Positions 46,223-55,451 of a stretch of 64,000 nucleotides of DNA are shown in pieces. Origin of the DNA: Flammeovirga agarivorans (GTDB lineage: Bacteria > Bacteroidota > Bacteroidia > Cytophagales > Flammeovirgaceae). The translations under genes and the position numbers were made by a program. The stretch lies in NCBI RefSeq assembly GCF_012641475.1, contig NZ_JABAIL010000003.1, positions 62,001-126,000 of the forward strand, in the 5' to 3' direction. Each line of letters begins with the position of its first letter. Position 1 is the stretch's first letter. The notes below the pieces were generated by a model, which did not search any database, was not told the origin of the DNA, and worked only from the letters and a program-made list of their open reading frames with translations.

Positions 46223-46942
46223 ATGAATCATTTAATCATACAAAACCTCTTTGATCTTTGGGAACATATCGGTGAGATCACAAATACTTTAACAAAGACA
46301 GATCAGTACTCATCGGTATTTATGCAGCAATCCGATTGGCCCAAAAGAGTGTTCCGCATTATTGATAAAAAAGAAGTCCTTTTGGATGTAATTGAAAAAA
46401 CTAAAAGTAATGAACTTCCTGAAGGTCTTACAATTCAATCTCCTAATTCCTTAGAAAACAACGATAGTTTTCAATATATCATGAGTCAGAAAAACATGGC
46501 GATTGATACAAAGGAAGTAAAACCAATGGGCGAAAATAATTTTATTAAACAGGTCACTACTAAGGAAGATGCCTATAGTTTTGCAGCAACAGCATCCCAA
46601 TCATTTGGATATACTGTTGATGGCAAAGTCGTGAATGCTATTTTACAACATTCATCCAATGTCCGATTATTTATCTTTCAAGAAGAGAGTACTACATTAG
46701 GGTGCGGAATGGTTTATTTTGACCCTAGAGGTATTGCCGGATTGCACATGATTGGAACCATACCAGAAGGCAGAGGAAAAGGAGTAGGAAAAAGTATTAC
46801 GGAAAGGTTATTAAAAGAAGCGAAAGCACAAGAAGCAGAACATTGTGTATTGCATGCTTCAAAAATGGGTGAACCTATCTATTCCAAATTAGGTTTTAAG
46901 ACATTTGGAGAGATTGAGACTTACAGAATAATTAAAGAATAA
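46223..46942 (+). CDS. GNAT family acetyltransferase with N-terminal extension
   Basis: The 239-residue protein has a GNAT domain in its C-terminal half (GTIPEGRGKGVGKSITERLLKEAK, then EPIYSKLGFKTFGE) and an N-terminal 100-residue region with similarity to acetyltransferases of double-domain type. The acetyl-CoA motif Q/RxxGxG/A is GRGKGVG. The substrate is unknown. It is translationally close (7 bp) to the preceding GNAT gene. Confidence 0.82.
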   Translation: MNHLIIQNLFDLWEHIGEITNTLTKTDQYSSVFMQQSDWPKRVFRIIDKKEVLLDVIEKTKSNELPEGLTIQSPNSLENNDSFQYIMSQKNMAIDTKEVKPMGENNFIKQVTTKEDAYSFAATASQSFGYTVDGKVVNAILQHSSNVRLFIFQEESTTLGCGMVYFDPRGIAGLHMIGTIPEGRGKGVGKSITERLLKEAKAQEAEHCVLHASKMGEPIYSKLGFKTFGEIETYRIIKE

Positions 46943-47093
46943 ATGATGTTTGATCATTCAAAATAGTATATTACGTTATGTATTCTTTCTTTTATGAAAC
47001 AATACATAACGTAATCGATTAACTACTTATACAGTTAAAACAAAATATCAATTACAGCTGTCTTTCGTCCAAAATTAACGATACTTATTAAAG

Positions 47094-48335
47094 ATGAAAC
47101 ACTTAACTCATCTTCAAATCTGGTTCTTTTCCAAACGTCATGTTTTAGCAAAGAATAAACAGTTTTATTATATCACACAAGCTGCCTATTTATTTGGGAT
47201 GATTGCTCATGCGATGGGAATTCCAATGTTTTATGAGCTTGGTATCCACGAATTGGTCACCTTCAATGCAGTATTTAGTGTGCCCGCATTTTTAATAGCA
47301 CTGATTCTAAACAGAAGAGGAAAACACAATTTTGCCTTCCTTTGGGCATTCCTGGAATTACTTTTCCATCAGGTCGTCACCACTTATTATTTAAGTTGGG
47401 ATATTGGTGCTTATTTTTGGTTGATCTATCTCGCTGGTCTCTCCTTTTTTAATTCTCAATGGCAACTTAGGACTCAGATTTCTCTATTGATCACTGTAAT
47501 TACCGCTTTTATATTGTTGTTTCTTTTTTGTCAGGAAGGTGTCTATTCTATCGACATTAACCTACTTAAAAATTACTATTTGATCAGTGGTGTCACTGTA
47601 TTTATGGTACTTTCACTGTTGATTTATTACTTCGTTTCTACTACCACAAAAGCAGAATTACTATTAAAACAAGAACAAGAAGTCACTAAAAAAATGCTTC
47701 ACAAAATTGAAGGATTATTTGGACAACAGGTTTCTAGAGAAATTGCTGCCGAGATGATCGACAGTGAAAAAGAAATAGAAAGTAAACAATATTCAGCAAC
47801 GATTATGTTTCTTGATATTAGAGATTTCACATTGCTAGCTGATTCAAGACCTCCATCAGAAGTAGCACATATTCAAAACGTGGTTTTTAGTGCCTTAATT
47901 GATATTATCAGAGTACATCATGGTAATGTTCTGCAATTATTAGGTGATGGTTTAATGGCTGTTTTTGGTGCTCCAAGAGCAAATACAACACATGCTCAAG
48001 ATGCCGTTAATGCCTCATTTGATATATTAGATAAGATTAAACATTTATCAGAAATAGGGCATATACCCAAAATCAGAGTAGGAATAGGATTAAATACAGG
48101 AGATATAGTTGCGGGTAATCTGGGTAATGATACCAGAAAAAGTTATTCGATCACAGGGAAAAATGTTATTATCGCTGCTCGCATAGAACCATTGAATAAA
48201 AAATACAATAGTCAATTATTGATTTCAGAAAGCGTCTATACTGAAATTAATAGTTCAGAGATAGAGACAGAGGAACTTGGCCATATTCCATTAAAAGGCA
48301 TCGAACTCCCAGTGAATGTTTATAAGTTATCATAG
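47094..48335 (+). CDS. Adenylate/guanylate cyclase, class III, membrane-bound
   Basis: The 413-residue protein has about six hydrophobic helices (about 25-180), a short linker, and a class III cyclase domain (about 235-410). Metal-binding aspartates are Asp241 in FLDIRDF and Asp285 in LLGDGLMAVFG. A glycine-rich segment RVGIGLNTGDIVAGNLG follows, then YSITGKNVIIAARIE. It should make cAMP or cGMP at the inner membrane, and the several Crp-like regulators nearby could respond to it, though that is inference. Confidence 0.87.
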   Translation: MKHLTHLQIWFFSKRHVLAKNKQFYYITQAAYLFGMIAHAMGIPMFYELGIHELVTFNAVFSVPAFLIALILNRRGKHNFAFLWAFLELLFHQVVTTYYLSWDIGAYFWLIYLAGLSFFNSQWQLRTQISLLITVITAFILLFLFCQEGVYSIDINLLKNYYLISGVTVFMVLSLLIYYFVSTTTKAELLLKQEQEVTKKMLHKIEGLFGQQVSREIAAEMIDSEKEIESKQYSATIMFLDIRDFTLLADSRPPSEVAHIQNVVFSALIDIIRVHHGNVLQLLGDGLMAVFGAPRANTTHAQDAVNASFDILDKIKHLSEIGHIPKIRVGIGLNTGDIVAGNLGNDTRKSYSITGKNVIIAARIEPLNKKYNSQLLISESVYTEINSSEIETEELGHIPLKGIELPVNVYKLS

Positions 48336-48396
48336 ACAATAATTTGAGAGAAATACTAATAACATACAATCGTTTACTTTAAGTAATGATTCTATT

Positions 48397-48819
48397 TTAG
48401 GATTGTACCTTAATCATTGATACACAAAAAAGTCTTTTTGAAATTAAGCCAGGTTTTTGATAAATATTCCCCGACATCTGATATCCGTTTTGTGACAGTA
48501 ATTCTATTTGTTTGTGTAACTTAAAATCAAAGACTGATTCTAACTGTACAGTCATTCTTGTAAAGTTATTGGTTAAACGAATCACCTTATCTAATTCCTT
48601 TTCTCGCTTAAGTTCCTGTTTAGATAATTCATTTTGTAATTTTTTCTCTTCTCTTTGAGGTTTATTTTTTCTCCATTTACTGAACCTAAATATTGGAAAA
48701 CCTACACCCCATATTATTAATAATATTGCTCCAAGTTCAGCTGATACCTGTCCTCCGATACCTCCTAATAAAAATAGGACACAAACATACAGAAGGATAT
48801 TTAAGAAAAAGGATTTCAT
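48397..48819 (-). CDS. Hypothetical small membrane protein
   Basis: I do not recognise a family. The 140-residue protein has two hydrophobic helices at about 5-20 and 25-46 (LLYVCVLFLLGGIGGQVSAELGAILLIIWGVGFPIF), then a charged helical stretch (KNKPQREEKKLQNELSKQE) and a C-terminal domain ending in SMIKVQS. It is on the opposite strand from its neighbours and lies in a quiet 0.6-kb area. Confidence 0.55.
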   Translation of the reverse strand: MKSFFLNILLYVCVLFLLGGIGGQVSAELGAILLIIWGVGFPIFRFSKWRKNKPQREEKKLQNELSKQELKREKELDKVIRLTNNFTRMTVQLESVFDFKLHKQIELLSQNGYQMSGNIYQKPGLISKRLFCVSMIKVQS

Positions 48820-49079
48820 GATTTTATCTATAATTAATAGTTTAAAGAAATAATTTAAGCTGTGAAACCTAAAAGGTTACTTTTAATCTTACTGAAGACA
48901 CATTGTTTGAGTTTCAACATAATGTCGTTTTTTATCATACATCAATATCCTTTGACTACTCTAGTGTAGAATACATTACTAAAAATCAGTAATAATTAAT
49001 CATAAATCCCCATTTTAATATTACCCCAAAATATCGTAAATTGAGGATTGTGATTACTTAAAAAACTACACTATAACTT

Positions 49080-49637
49080 ATGAACAGGATACTTAGAATC
49101 AAAGCAGGCGAAATTTCTAATGTTTCAAAAAGAGATCTTAAAAAAGCGGTCAAAATACTATTGATTACCTTGGCTGTTTATATTCCTCTACAAATTTTCA
49201 CTATAAAAGGAGGCACAAACACACTCTTAATCGTAGCTATCAGTTCTATCTTTACGGTACTTATCTCTGGTGGAATATTGTGGTTTATGTATGGTTTCAA
49301 AAAATTATATTATCAAAGTCTTATTATTAAAGTAAATACAGAAGGAGTATCAAAAATTATTGATACCACTACCCCTCCATCACTATCAGGTATTCTAAAA
49401 ATCAATTGGGAACAAGTAAAGAATAGCTCGCAAAAACATAGCATTTCTATCAATTGGGAAGATATAAAACTGATAAAAGAAAATAGATACGGGTTATTAA
49501 TAAAAGGAAAGCAATCCAATAGTTTTTCAGGCAATGGACAATTTCAAATTCCAAAAGAAATTGAAGAATTCAATGAGTTAAAAACATTTCTGTTTAAAGT
49601 TCATCGAGACAAAAAAGAGGCTGTTCATGTAGACTAA
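49080..49637 (+). CDS. Hypothetical two-TM protein, YcxB-like
   Basis: The 185-residue protein has two hydrophobic helices (about 25-45 and 50-73) followed by a PH-like domain with SGILKINWEQVKNSSQK, ISINWEDIKLIKENRYGLLIKG. This arrangement resembles YcxB-type proteins, but the match is weak. It stands alone, with long A+T-rich flanks. The function is unknown. Confidence 0.5.
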   Translation: MNRILRIKAGEISNVSKRDLKKAVKILLITLAVYIPLQIFTIKGGTNTLLIVAISSIFTVLISGGILWFMYGFKKLYYQSLIIKVNTEGVSKIIDTTTPPSLSGILKINWEQVKNSSQKHSISINWEDIKLIKENRYGLLIKGKQSNSFSGNGQFQIPKEIEEFNELKTFLFKVHRDKKEAVHVD

Positions 49638-49705
49638 TAGATCTCCTACCCAATAAAACTCATTTAGAAACACCATACAATCACCAATATTTCTATGCAT
49701 TCAAT

Positions 49706-49736
49706 ATGTATACATAATGCTCCGATATGTATACAT
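49706..49736. promoter_or_regulatory. Two ATGTATACAT palindromes 21 bp apart
   Basis: Perfect 10-bp palindromes occur at 49706-49715 and 49727-49736, two helical turns apart. TAATTTTG at 49756-49763 fits the -7 consensus, so the second palindrome covers the -33 region. This looks like a cooperative repressor or activator site for the hydrolase-SDR-SRPBCC-AraC operon. Confidence 0.55.
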
Positions 49737-49805
49737 TATTAGGATTCACATCGAGTAATTTTGCTTTATACCGTTACCGAAATCATAATTCTAAACCGTA
49801 AAAGC

Positions 49806-50708
49806 ATGATTACTAAAATGATAATGAACAGAATAGTACCAATGATTGCTACTGTTCGAAGATCTCCAATTTTAAGAAGACCTGACGAATATGGGATGAA
49901 CTATGAAGATATCTCATTTAAGGCTACAGATGGCGTAGTATTAGAGGGATGGTTTATTCCTGCCAAAGAAAAATCTAACAAAGTAGTGATATGTAATCAC
50001 TTCTCTCCAGGTAACCGTTATGGCTATGCGGGCCATCTAAAACCATGGCAAAATGCAGGTGGTTTTGAAGTAAATTTTCTTCCTAAATATAAAGCATTAA
50101 CAGATGCAGGCTATAATGTGTTAGCCTATGATCTTAGAAACCATGGCTTTAGTGCTCCGTCACAAAATGGAGCGTATAATCCAAAATTCTTTGAATATAA
50201 AGACGTTCTAGGTTCTTTATCCTACATCAGAGAACGAGAGGATACTAAAAACATGGAAATACATCTACATAGTATGTGCTTAGGTGGAAATGCTACTTTA
50301 GTGGCAATGAATAAACATCCAAAAGCCTTTGAGGGAATAAAATCAATGATGCTTATTCAACCTATCTCTGGAGAAGCATTAGTAAAAAAGTTATGCAAAA
50401 CCATGTATCTAGGAGCAAAAGGAGAAAAAGTCTTCGAAGAAGTATACAGACAGAAATTTGGTTTTAGAACAGAAGACTCCTCACCTATTCTTGATGCAAA
50501 AGCCGTCAAAGTTCCTACTTTTATGACTCAAGTAAAAAATGATAAAGCGACTTTTCCGGAAGATGTACAATCTATTTTTAATGCCCTACCAATTGAAGAA
50601 AAGAAACTTTATTGGATAGAAGGAACAGACGAGCGATTTAGAGGTTATACCTACTATTCAGAACACCCTGAAGCGATGATCGAATGGTACAATAAATATT
50701 CATCTTAA
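49806..50708 (+). CDS. Alpha/beta hydrolase with a cysteine nucleophile site
   Basis: The start ATG at 49806 (MITKMIMNR) is used because the frame upstream begins only with TTG. The 300-residue protein shows the hydrolase fold: GVVLEGWFIPA, YNVLAYDLRNHGFS and the nucleophile elbow HSMCLGGNAT. The elbow has Cys at the usual Ser position, as in dienelactone hydrolases. The acid and His come late (a His in GYTYYSEHP). It leads an operon with an SDR (11 bp), an SRPBCC gene and an AraC gene. The substrate is unknown. Confidence 0.78.
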   Translation: MITKMIMNRIVPMIATVRRSPILRRPDEYGMNYEDISFKATDGVVLEGWFIPAKEKSNKVVICNHFSPGNRYGYAGHLKPWQNAGGFEVNFLPKYKALTDAGYNVLAYDLRNHGFSAPSQNGAYNPKFFEYKDVLGSLSYIREREDTKNMEIHLHSMCLGGNATLVAMNKHPKAFEGIKSMMLIQPISGEALVKKLCKTMYLGAKGEKVFEEVYRQKFGFRTEDSSPILDAKAVKVPTFMTQVKNDKATFPEDVQSIFNALPIEEKKLYWIEGTDERFRGYTYYSEHPEAMIEWYNKYSS

Positions 50709-50719
50709 TAATAAAAACT

Positions 50720-51679
50720 ATGGCTAATAAAAATGTTATTTGGTGTGATCCTTCAACTTTACAAAAAGATTTACAAGGAAAAATATATATCGTAACAGGA
50801 GCAAATTCTGGGGTCGGCTTAGAAACTTCAAAGCAGCTGATTACTCAAGGTGCTCATGTGATTATGGCCTGCAGAAGAGTTGATGCCGGCTTGCTTGCTG
50901 CAGAATCATTTCTATCATTAAAAGGAAGTTTTGAAGTTTCAAAAGTAGATTTTTCAGATTTACAATCTGTAAGAGAGTTTGTAGAAAGGTTCAAAGAAAA
51001 TTACTCAAAATTAGACGGTCTTATGTGTAATGCTGGAGCTCTATTTTCCGGAGACAAAGCGAAATACACAAAAGATGGATTTGAAATGTCAATTGGAGTA
51101 AGCTATTTCGGGCATTTCTTATTAACAGAATTACTATTAGAGCTTCTTATATCAACTAAAGGTTCAAGAATAGGAATATTGTCTTCTGTAGGGCATGCAG
51201 GTAGTCCTAAAAAAAGATATCAAGTGCACTTAGATGATATTCATTGGAAGAGTAGAAAGTATAATAGTGTGGATGCTTATTGTGAGGCCAAGGTAGCTGT
51301 TAACCTATACGCACTAGAATTGGCTGATAGGTTAAAAAATACTGATGTTAGTACCGCGTCTGTACACCCTGGGTGGGCAAGAAGTAATTTTGGTGGAAAC
51401 GGAAGTATGATGAAGATATTAAGAATTTTATTACTACCTTTTAGTAACTCAATAACAAATAGTAATGAGGAATCTGCACAAACTTCTCTACATGTTTTAC
51501 TTTCTGATGATGCTCCAAAGCATTCTGGAGCCTACTTTAGTCAGCACAGCGTTTTGTATAGAGATAAGGAATGTAAAAAAGGCGGTTGGCCAATGACTTC
51601 ACCCAATCCAAATGCAAGAGACCTCAATACTGCCAAGAAATTAGTGGCATTAAGCAATGAATTAGTCGGTCTTGCTTAA
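50720..51679 (+). CDS. Short-chain dehydrogenase/reductase (retinol-DH-like)
   Basis: The 319-residue protein has YIVTGANSGVGLETSKQL, then CNAGA and the catalytic YCEAKVAVN (YxxxK), and HPGWARSNFGG after it. It resembles retinol-dehydrogenase-type SDRs and WW-domain oxidoreductase catalytic domains. It lies 11 bp after the hydrolase gene and 39 bp before an SRPBCC gene, all in one operon under the tandem palindromes. Confidence 0.86.
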   Translation: MANKNVIWCDPSTLQKDLQGKIYIVTGANSGVGLETSKQLITQGAHVIMACRRVDAGLLAAESFLSLKGSFEVSKVDFSDLQSVREFVERFKENYSKLDGLMCNAGALFSGDKAKYTKDGFEMSIGVSYFGHFLLTELLLELLISTKGSRIGILSSVGHAGSPKKRYQVHLDDIHWKSRKYNSVDAYCEAKVAVNLYALELADRLKNTDVSTASVHPGWARSNFGGNGSMMKILRILLLPFSNSITNSNEESAQTSLHVLLSDDAPKHSGAYFSQHSVLYRDKECKKGGWPMTSPNPNARDLNTAKKLVALSNELVGLA

Positions 51680-51718
51680 AAGTAATCTACACCTCAACTT
51701 TAATTAATTTCAAGAATC

Positions 51719-52219
51719 ATGGAAATAATCAACTCAAAATGGATATTGATCATCGGAATTCCTTTAGTTATCATTATTGTGTTATATTTCTTAGGTAATA
51801 AATCTGTCCATACAGAAATAAAAATTAATGCTACGCCCGAGCAAATCTGGAAAGTTTTAATGAATAAAGATCAATACAGGGAATGGAACACTGTGCTGAT
51901 ACCAGTCAAAGGGAATTTAAATGTCGGAGAAACCGTTGAATATGAATTCCACCAAGACAGTGAAAACCAAAGTATTATTCCTTCAAAAGTATTGAAAATA
52001 GAAACCAATCGATTACTTAATCAAGGGGGTGGGATTCCGGGGATTCTTACGTATAATCACTGCTACATTATTGATCAAACTGAAAGTGGAAGTAAATTGA
52101 CCATTCATGAAGACTATAAAGGAATAGGAGTTCCTTTCTGGAATCCTTCTCCAGTACAAAGGGCCTATGAGCGACTCTGCCATAACTTAAAAGATCGTGT
52201 TGAAAGTTTGAACAAATAG
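51719..52219 (+). CDS. SRPBCC domain protein with N-terminal membrane anchor
   Basis: The 166-residue protein has a hydrophobic N-terminal helix (about 7-27, KWILIIGIPLVIIIVLYFLG) and a START/Bet v1-like SRPBCC fold (HTEIKINATPEQIWKVLMNKDQYREWN). The pocket may bind a hydrophobic ligand. It is 39 bp after the SDR and 6 bp before the AraC gene, so all four genes form an operon. The anchor puts it on the membrane facing either side. Confidence 0.8.
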   Translation: MEIINSKWILIIGIPLVIIIVLYFLGNKSVHTEIKINATPEQIWKVLMNKDQYREWNTVLIPVKGNLNVGETVEYEFHQDSENQSIIPSKVLKIETNRLLNQGGGIPGILTYNHCYIIDQTESGSKLTIHEDYKGIGVPFWNPSPVQRAYERLCHNLKDRVESLNK

Positions 52220-52225
52220 CATGTT

Positions 52226-53134
52226 ATGAAAAATAATATCGTAGAAATAAACTCTATTACGCAAATACACAATAGCTTGGACATTCAAAAACCCAAGCAT
52301 CCATTAGTATCAGTGATTCCTATGAGTTTATTATCACAATATAATTATGGTGATTACACCTATGTAATGGATTTATATCAGATCAGCTTAAAGACTGGAG
52401 TGAGTGGTGCAATTACATATGGACGTAATTCATACGACTTTCAAGAAGGCACCTTAGTTTTTTCGAAACCTGGTCAATCATTAAGTTATTCTGAAAATGA
52501 GGGAACTGATGGAGAAGAAGGGTGGATGTTAATATTTCACCCGGATTTAATTAGAAAATCTCCCTTAGGAGAGTCTATCGATAATTATACATTCTTCTCT
52601 TACGAAGCCAATGAAGCATTGCATCTTTCAAATGATGAAAAACAAATCCTAACTGAGCTTATTCAGAAAATTGAAAGAGAATATGAGAATAATATTGACC
52701 GACACAGTCAAGAATTGATCATTTCAAATATTGAGATGGTTCTAAAATACTGTACTAGATACTTTGACAGACAATTCTATACCAGAACGAACCTCAATAA
52801 GGACGCCTTCTCTAAATTTGAAAAACTACTGAAAAGTTATTACATAGATGAATTACACTTAGATCTGGGGATACCTACTGTAAAATATTGTGCTACCGAA
52901 CTCAATATGTCCTCACATTATTTGAGTGATATGCTAAGAAAAGAAACCGGCAAAAGTGCACAAGAACATATTTATAATTTTGTGATTAATAAAGCCAAAA
53001 CAAGATTATTAAGTTCATCAGAATCTATAAGTCAAGTAGCCTATAGTTTGGGCTTTGAATACCCTCAGCATTTTAGTAAACTATTTAAAAGCAAAACGGG
53101 TTATAGCCCAGTTGAATACAGAAAATCTTCATAA
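52226..53134 (+). CDS. AraC family transcriptional regulator
   Basis: The 302-residue protein has an N-terminal cupin-like part (FQEGTLVFSKPGQSLSYSENEG, then EGWMLIFHPDLIRKSPLG) and an AraC helix-turn-helix pair at about 205-302 (PTVKYCATELNMSSHYLSDMLRKETGKSAQEHI and ISQVAYSLGFEYPQHFSKLFKSKTGYSPVEYR). It closes the hydrolase operon and may bind the upstream palindromes. Confidence 0.87.
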   Translation: MKNNIVEINSITQIHNSLDIQKPKHPLVSVIPMSLLSQYNYGDYTYVMDLYQISLKTGVSGAITYGRNSYDFQEGTLVFSKPGQSLSYSENEGTDGEEGWMLIFHPDLIRKSPLGESIDNYTFFSYEANEALHLSNDEKQILTELIQKIEREYENNIDRHSQELIISNIEMVLKYCTRYFDRQFYTRTNLNKDAFSKFEKLLKSYYIDELHLDLGIPTVKYCATELNMSSHYLSDMLRKETGKSAQEHIYNFVINKAKTRLLSSSESISQVAYSLGFEYPQHFSKLFKSKTGYSPVEYRKSS

Positions 53135-53641
53135 ACTAAGGCCTTTTTACAAAAACGTAGCATATTCATAAAAATGCTTACTGATCAAGGAAGGGAGTAT
53201 TTTAAGAGTAGAACAATTCAAATTACAGGTATAAAGATTTCAATGAATTGTCTTTTTTACAGAAAATTGTTGTACTCATTTTTTCTGAGGGGTCGTTTTT
53301 GTTTTACATTTGTAGTTGGAATATGACTATTTATTTCATTAATAATATAAGTTGGAATTTTACAAGTAGAACATTTGTTCTATCATTAGTTACCCTCTAT
53401 TCAGTTTAATAAATTACCGTTTTGATATTGTTCTATTTAGGCACTAACCCAAATACTTACGAATTGATTGTAACCCAATAACAACAAGAATTTAATTGCC
53501 ATCTTCTCGTTAAGACTACTCCTAATAGTACATATTGATGATATCTAAAGGTATCCCTTAACAACGTATATTTAAACTGTTATTTGCACTTAAATAATAA
53601 CCGGGACTTAGTATCGTAGTTTACCCAAAAACGAACTTAAA
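53135..53641. other. 507-bp intergenic gap before the racemase-like gene
   Basis: No convincing ORF is present. TACATTTG at 53305-53312 matches the -7 consensus, and the palindrome TAGAACATTTGTTCTA (53367-53382) follows, with GAAC-N4-GTTC spacing. It may hold a promoter and operator for a short transcript or for the racemase-like gene. Confidence 0.5.
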
Positions 53642-54337
53642 ATGAAGAAAATTGGATTAATCGGAGGTATGAACTGGGAATATTCTCAGATCTACTATCA
53701 GATAATTAACAAAAAAGTAAAGGAACTTCTTGGTGGTCTTCACTCTGCTAAATGCATTATGGAATCATTGGATTTTTCAGAAATTGATCGACTTCAACAC
53801 AAAAACGATTGGGATGGCTTAACGAGACATATTACTGATGCAGCCATTAACCTCCAAAATGCTAAGGCAGATGTTATTGTCCTTTGTACTAGCTCAATGC
53901 ATCAATGTAGTACTGATATTATAGAAAATACAGATATACCGTTTTTACATATCGCTGAGGCAACAGGCAAGTCAATCAACAAGAAAAATATTAATAAAGT
54001 ACTTTTACTTGGTACGAAGTCTACCATGACAGACGGTGTCTACAAAGAAATTCTTCAAAGAGATTTTAATATTGAAGTGATTACTCCAAATGAAGAGGAT
54101 ATAGAAATCGTTCATGAAATCATTAATAACGAATTATCTATTGGGATTACTACCCCTGAATCAAAAGAAACAGTTATGCATATAACGCAAAAAGCTATTC
54201 AACAAGGTATTGAAGGTATCGTTTTAGGAGCAATCAATTTACCTTTATTGATTAATAATTTTGATTTCGAAGTTCCTGTTTTTGATTCAACAAAAATACA
54301 TGCTGAAAGTGCCGTTTTATTTTCTTTGATTCAATGA
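53642..54337 (+). CDS. Aspartate/glutamate racemase family protein, second Cys replaced
   Basis: The 231-residue protein has the family start KIGLIGGMNWEYSQIYYQ and the first catalytic cysteine (Cys82 in VLCTSSMH). The second motif, normally LGCTE, reads VLGAINLPLL, so the second catalytic cysteine is Ala197. Racemases use two cysteines as acid/base pair, and one-cysteine forms are usually epimerase variants or non-racemases. A cytoplasmic role on amino-acid-like substrates remains likely. It is followed by an SDR gene after 114 bp. Confidence 0.82.
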   Translation: MKKIGLIGGMNWEYSQIYYQIINKKVKELLGGLHSAKCIMESLDFSEIDRLQHKNDWDGLTRHITDAAINLQNAKADVIVLCTSSMHQCSTDIIENTDIPFLHIAEATGKSINKKNINKVLLLGTKSTMTDGVYKEILQRDFNIEVITPNEEDIEIVHEIINNELSIGITTPESKETVMHITQKAIQQGIEGIVLGAINLPLLINNFDFEVPVFDSTKIHAESAVLFSLIQ

Positions 54338-54451
54338 TAACATTGTACACATCTTTGAACCAAAACTACATTTCTTTAAACCAATACTACAAATTTATAT
54401 TGACCCTGAGCTCTAATTTTGTGATTAAGAAATTATATTACTTCAGCTATT

Positions 54452-55372
54452 ATGAACAAAACAATCTTAATTACAGGAGCCAATTCGGGAATTGGAAAAG
54501 AAACAGCAAGACAACTAGCACTGCTAGATACTACTGAAAAAATCTATTTGGTTTGTAGAAACCTTGACCGAGCAATATTAGCCAAAGATGATCTTGAAAA
54601 GTCTACAGGTCGGAGTATTTTCGAAATTATCATCATGGATGTTGCTAATATAGACAGTGTCAAAGATGCTCTAAAGTACATTTACGATCCCATTGATGCG
54701 GTTATATTAAATGCTGGGGGATTAGCGGGAAGCTCTCCCGAACAAATTACCAAAGATGGTGTCACTTTTATATCAGCATCAAATTTACTAGGCCATGTGG
54801 TCCTTGTAGAAGAACTGCTTAAACTTGGAAGAATCAATAATACCGTACTTTTTGCTGGGACAGAAGCCGCAAGAGGTGTTAAAGTGCTAGGTGTTAAAAG
54901 ACCAGCACTCAATAATTCTGTTCAAGAGTTCACCTCCATATTAAACGGGCAATACTTTGGTGATTCTATGGACAATATGGAGGCCTATTCTCTTGTAAAA
55001 TATATAGGTGCATTATGGATTTCTTACATGGCAAAACAGCATCCGCATATTCAACTGATTACAGTGAGTCCAGGGGGTACACAAGGGACCTCTTTCACCA
55101 AGGAACTTCCATTCTTTCAGAAATTTATGTTCGACTATATAATGATGCCTTTTCTTTTACCTCTTATGGGAATGACACACAGTTTACAGAAAGGCAGTCA
55201 ACGTTTTGTTGATAGTATACAAGATCCAACTCTTTCAAATGGCGGATTTTACGCCAGTAAAGAAAAAGTAACTGCAGGTCCTATGGTGGAGCAAAGTTCA
55301 TTTTTTGGTAGTTTAAAAAATGAAGGTTTTCAAAAAAATGCCTATGATGCCATACAGTCTTTTTTAGCTTAA
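54452..55372 (+). CDS. Short-chain dehydrogenase/reductase, copy 2
   Basis: The 306-residue protein keeps TGANSGIGKETARQL, LNAGG and YSLVKYIG (YxxxK). It is a close paralogue of the SDR at 30497-31420 over the whole length. The two diverge most in the region after the Rossmann fold, so the substrate may differ. It ends at a strong terminator. Confidence 0.86.
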   Translation: MNKTILITGANSGIGKETARQLALLDTTEKIYLVCRNLDRAILAKDDLEKSTGRSIFEIIIMDVANIDSVKDALKYIYDPIDAVILNAGGLAGSSPEQITKDGVTFISASNLLGHVVLVEELLKLGRINNTVLFAGTEAARGVKVLGVKRPALNNSVQEFTSILNGQYFGDSMDNMEAYSLVKYIGALWISYMAKQHPHIQLITVSPGGTQGTSFTKELPFFQKFMFDYIMMPFLLPLMGMTHSLQKGSQRFVDSIQDPTLSNGGFYASKEKVTAGPMVEQSSFFGSLKNEGFQKNAYDAIQSFLA

Positions 55373-55376
55373 AAAT

Positions 55377-55425
55377 AAATACCTCATTATCTACACAACT
55401 AAATAGATAATGAGGTATTTTTGTG
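55377..55425 (+). terminator. Strong intrinsic terminator, 17-bp stem
   Basis: AAATACCTCATTATCTA (55377-55393) pairs perfectly with TAGATAATGAGGTATTT (55404-55420), followed by a short T-rich tail. It closes SDR copy 2. Confidence 0.87.
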
Positions 55426-55451
55426 TAGTTAATCCTAAACAATCAATAAAT

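Noticed and set aside
49761-50708. Longer hydrolase frame from TTG at 49761
   Set aside because: The TTG lies within the -7-like promoter box; the ATG at 49806 is a better start.
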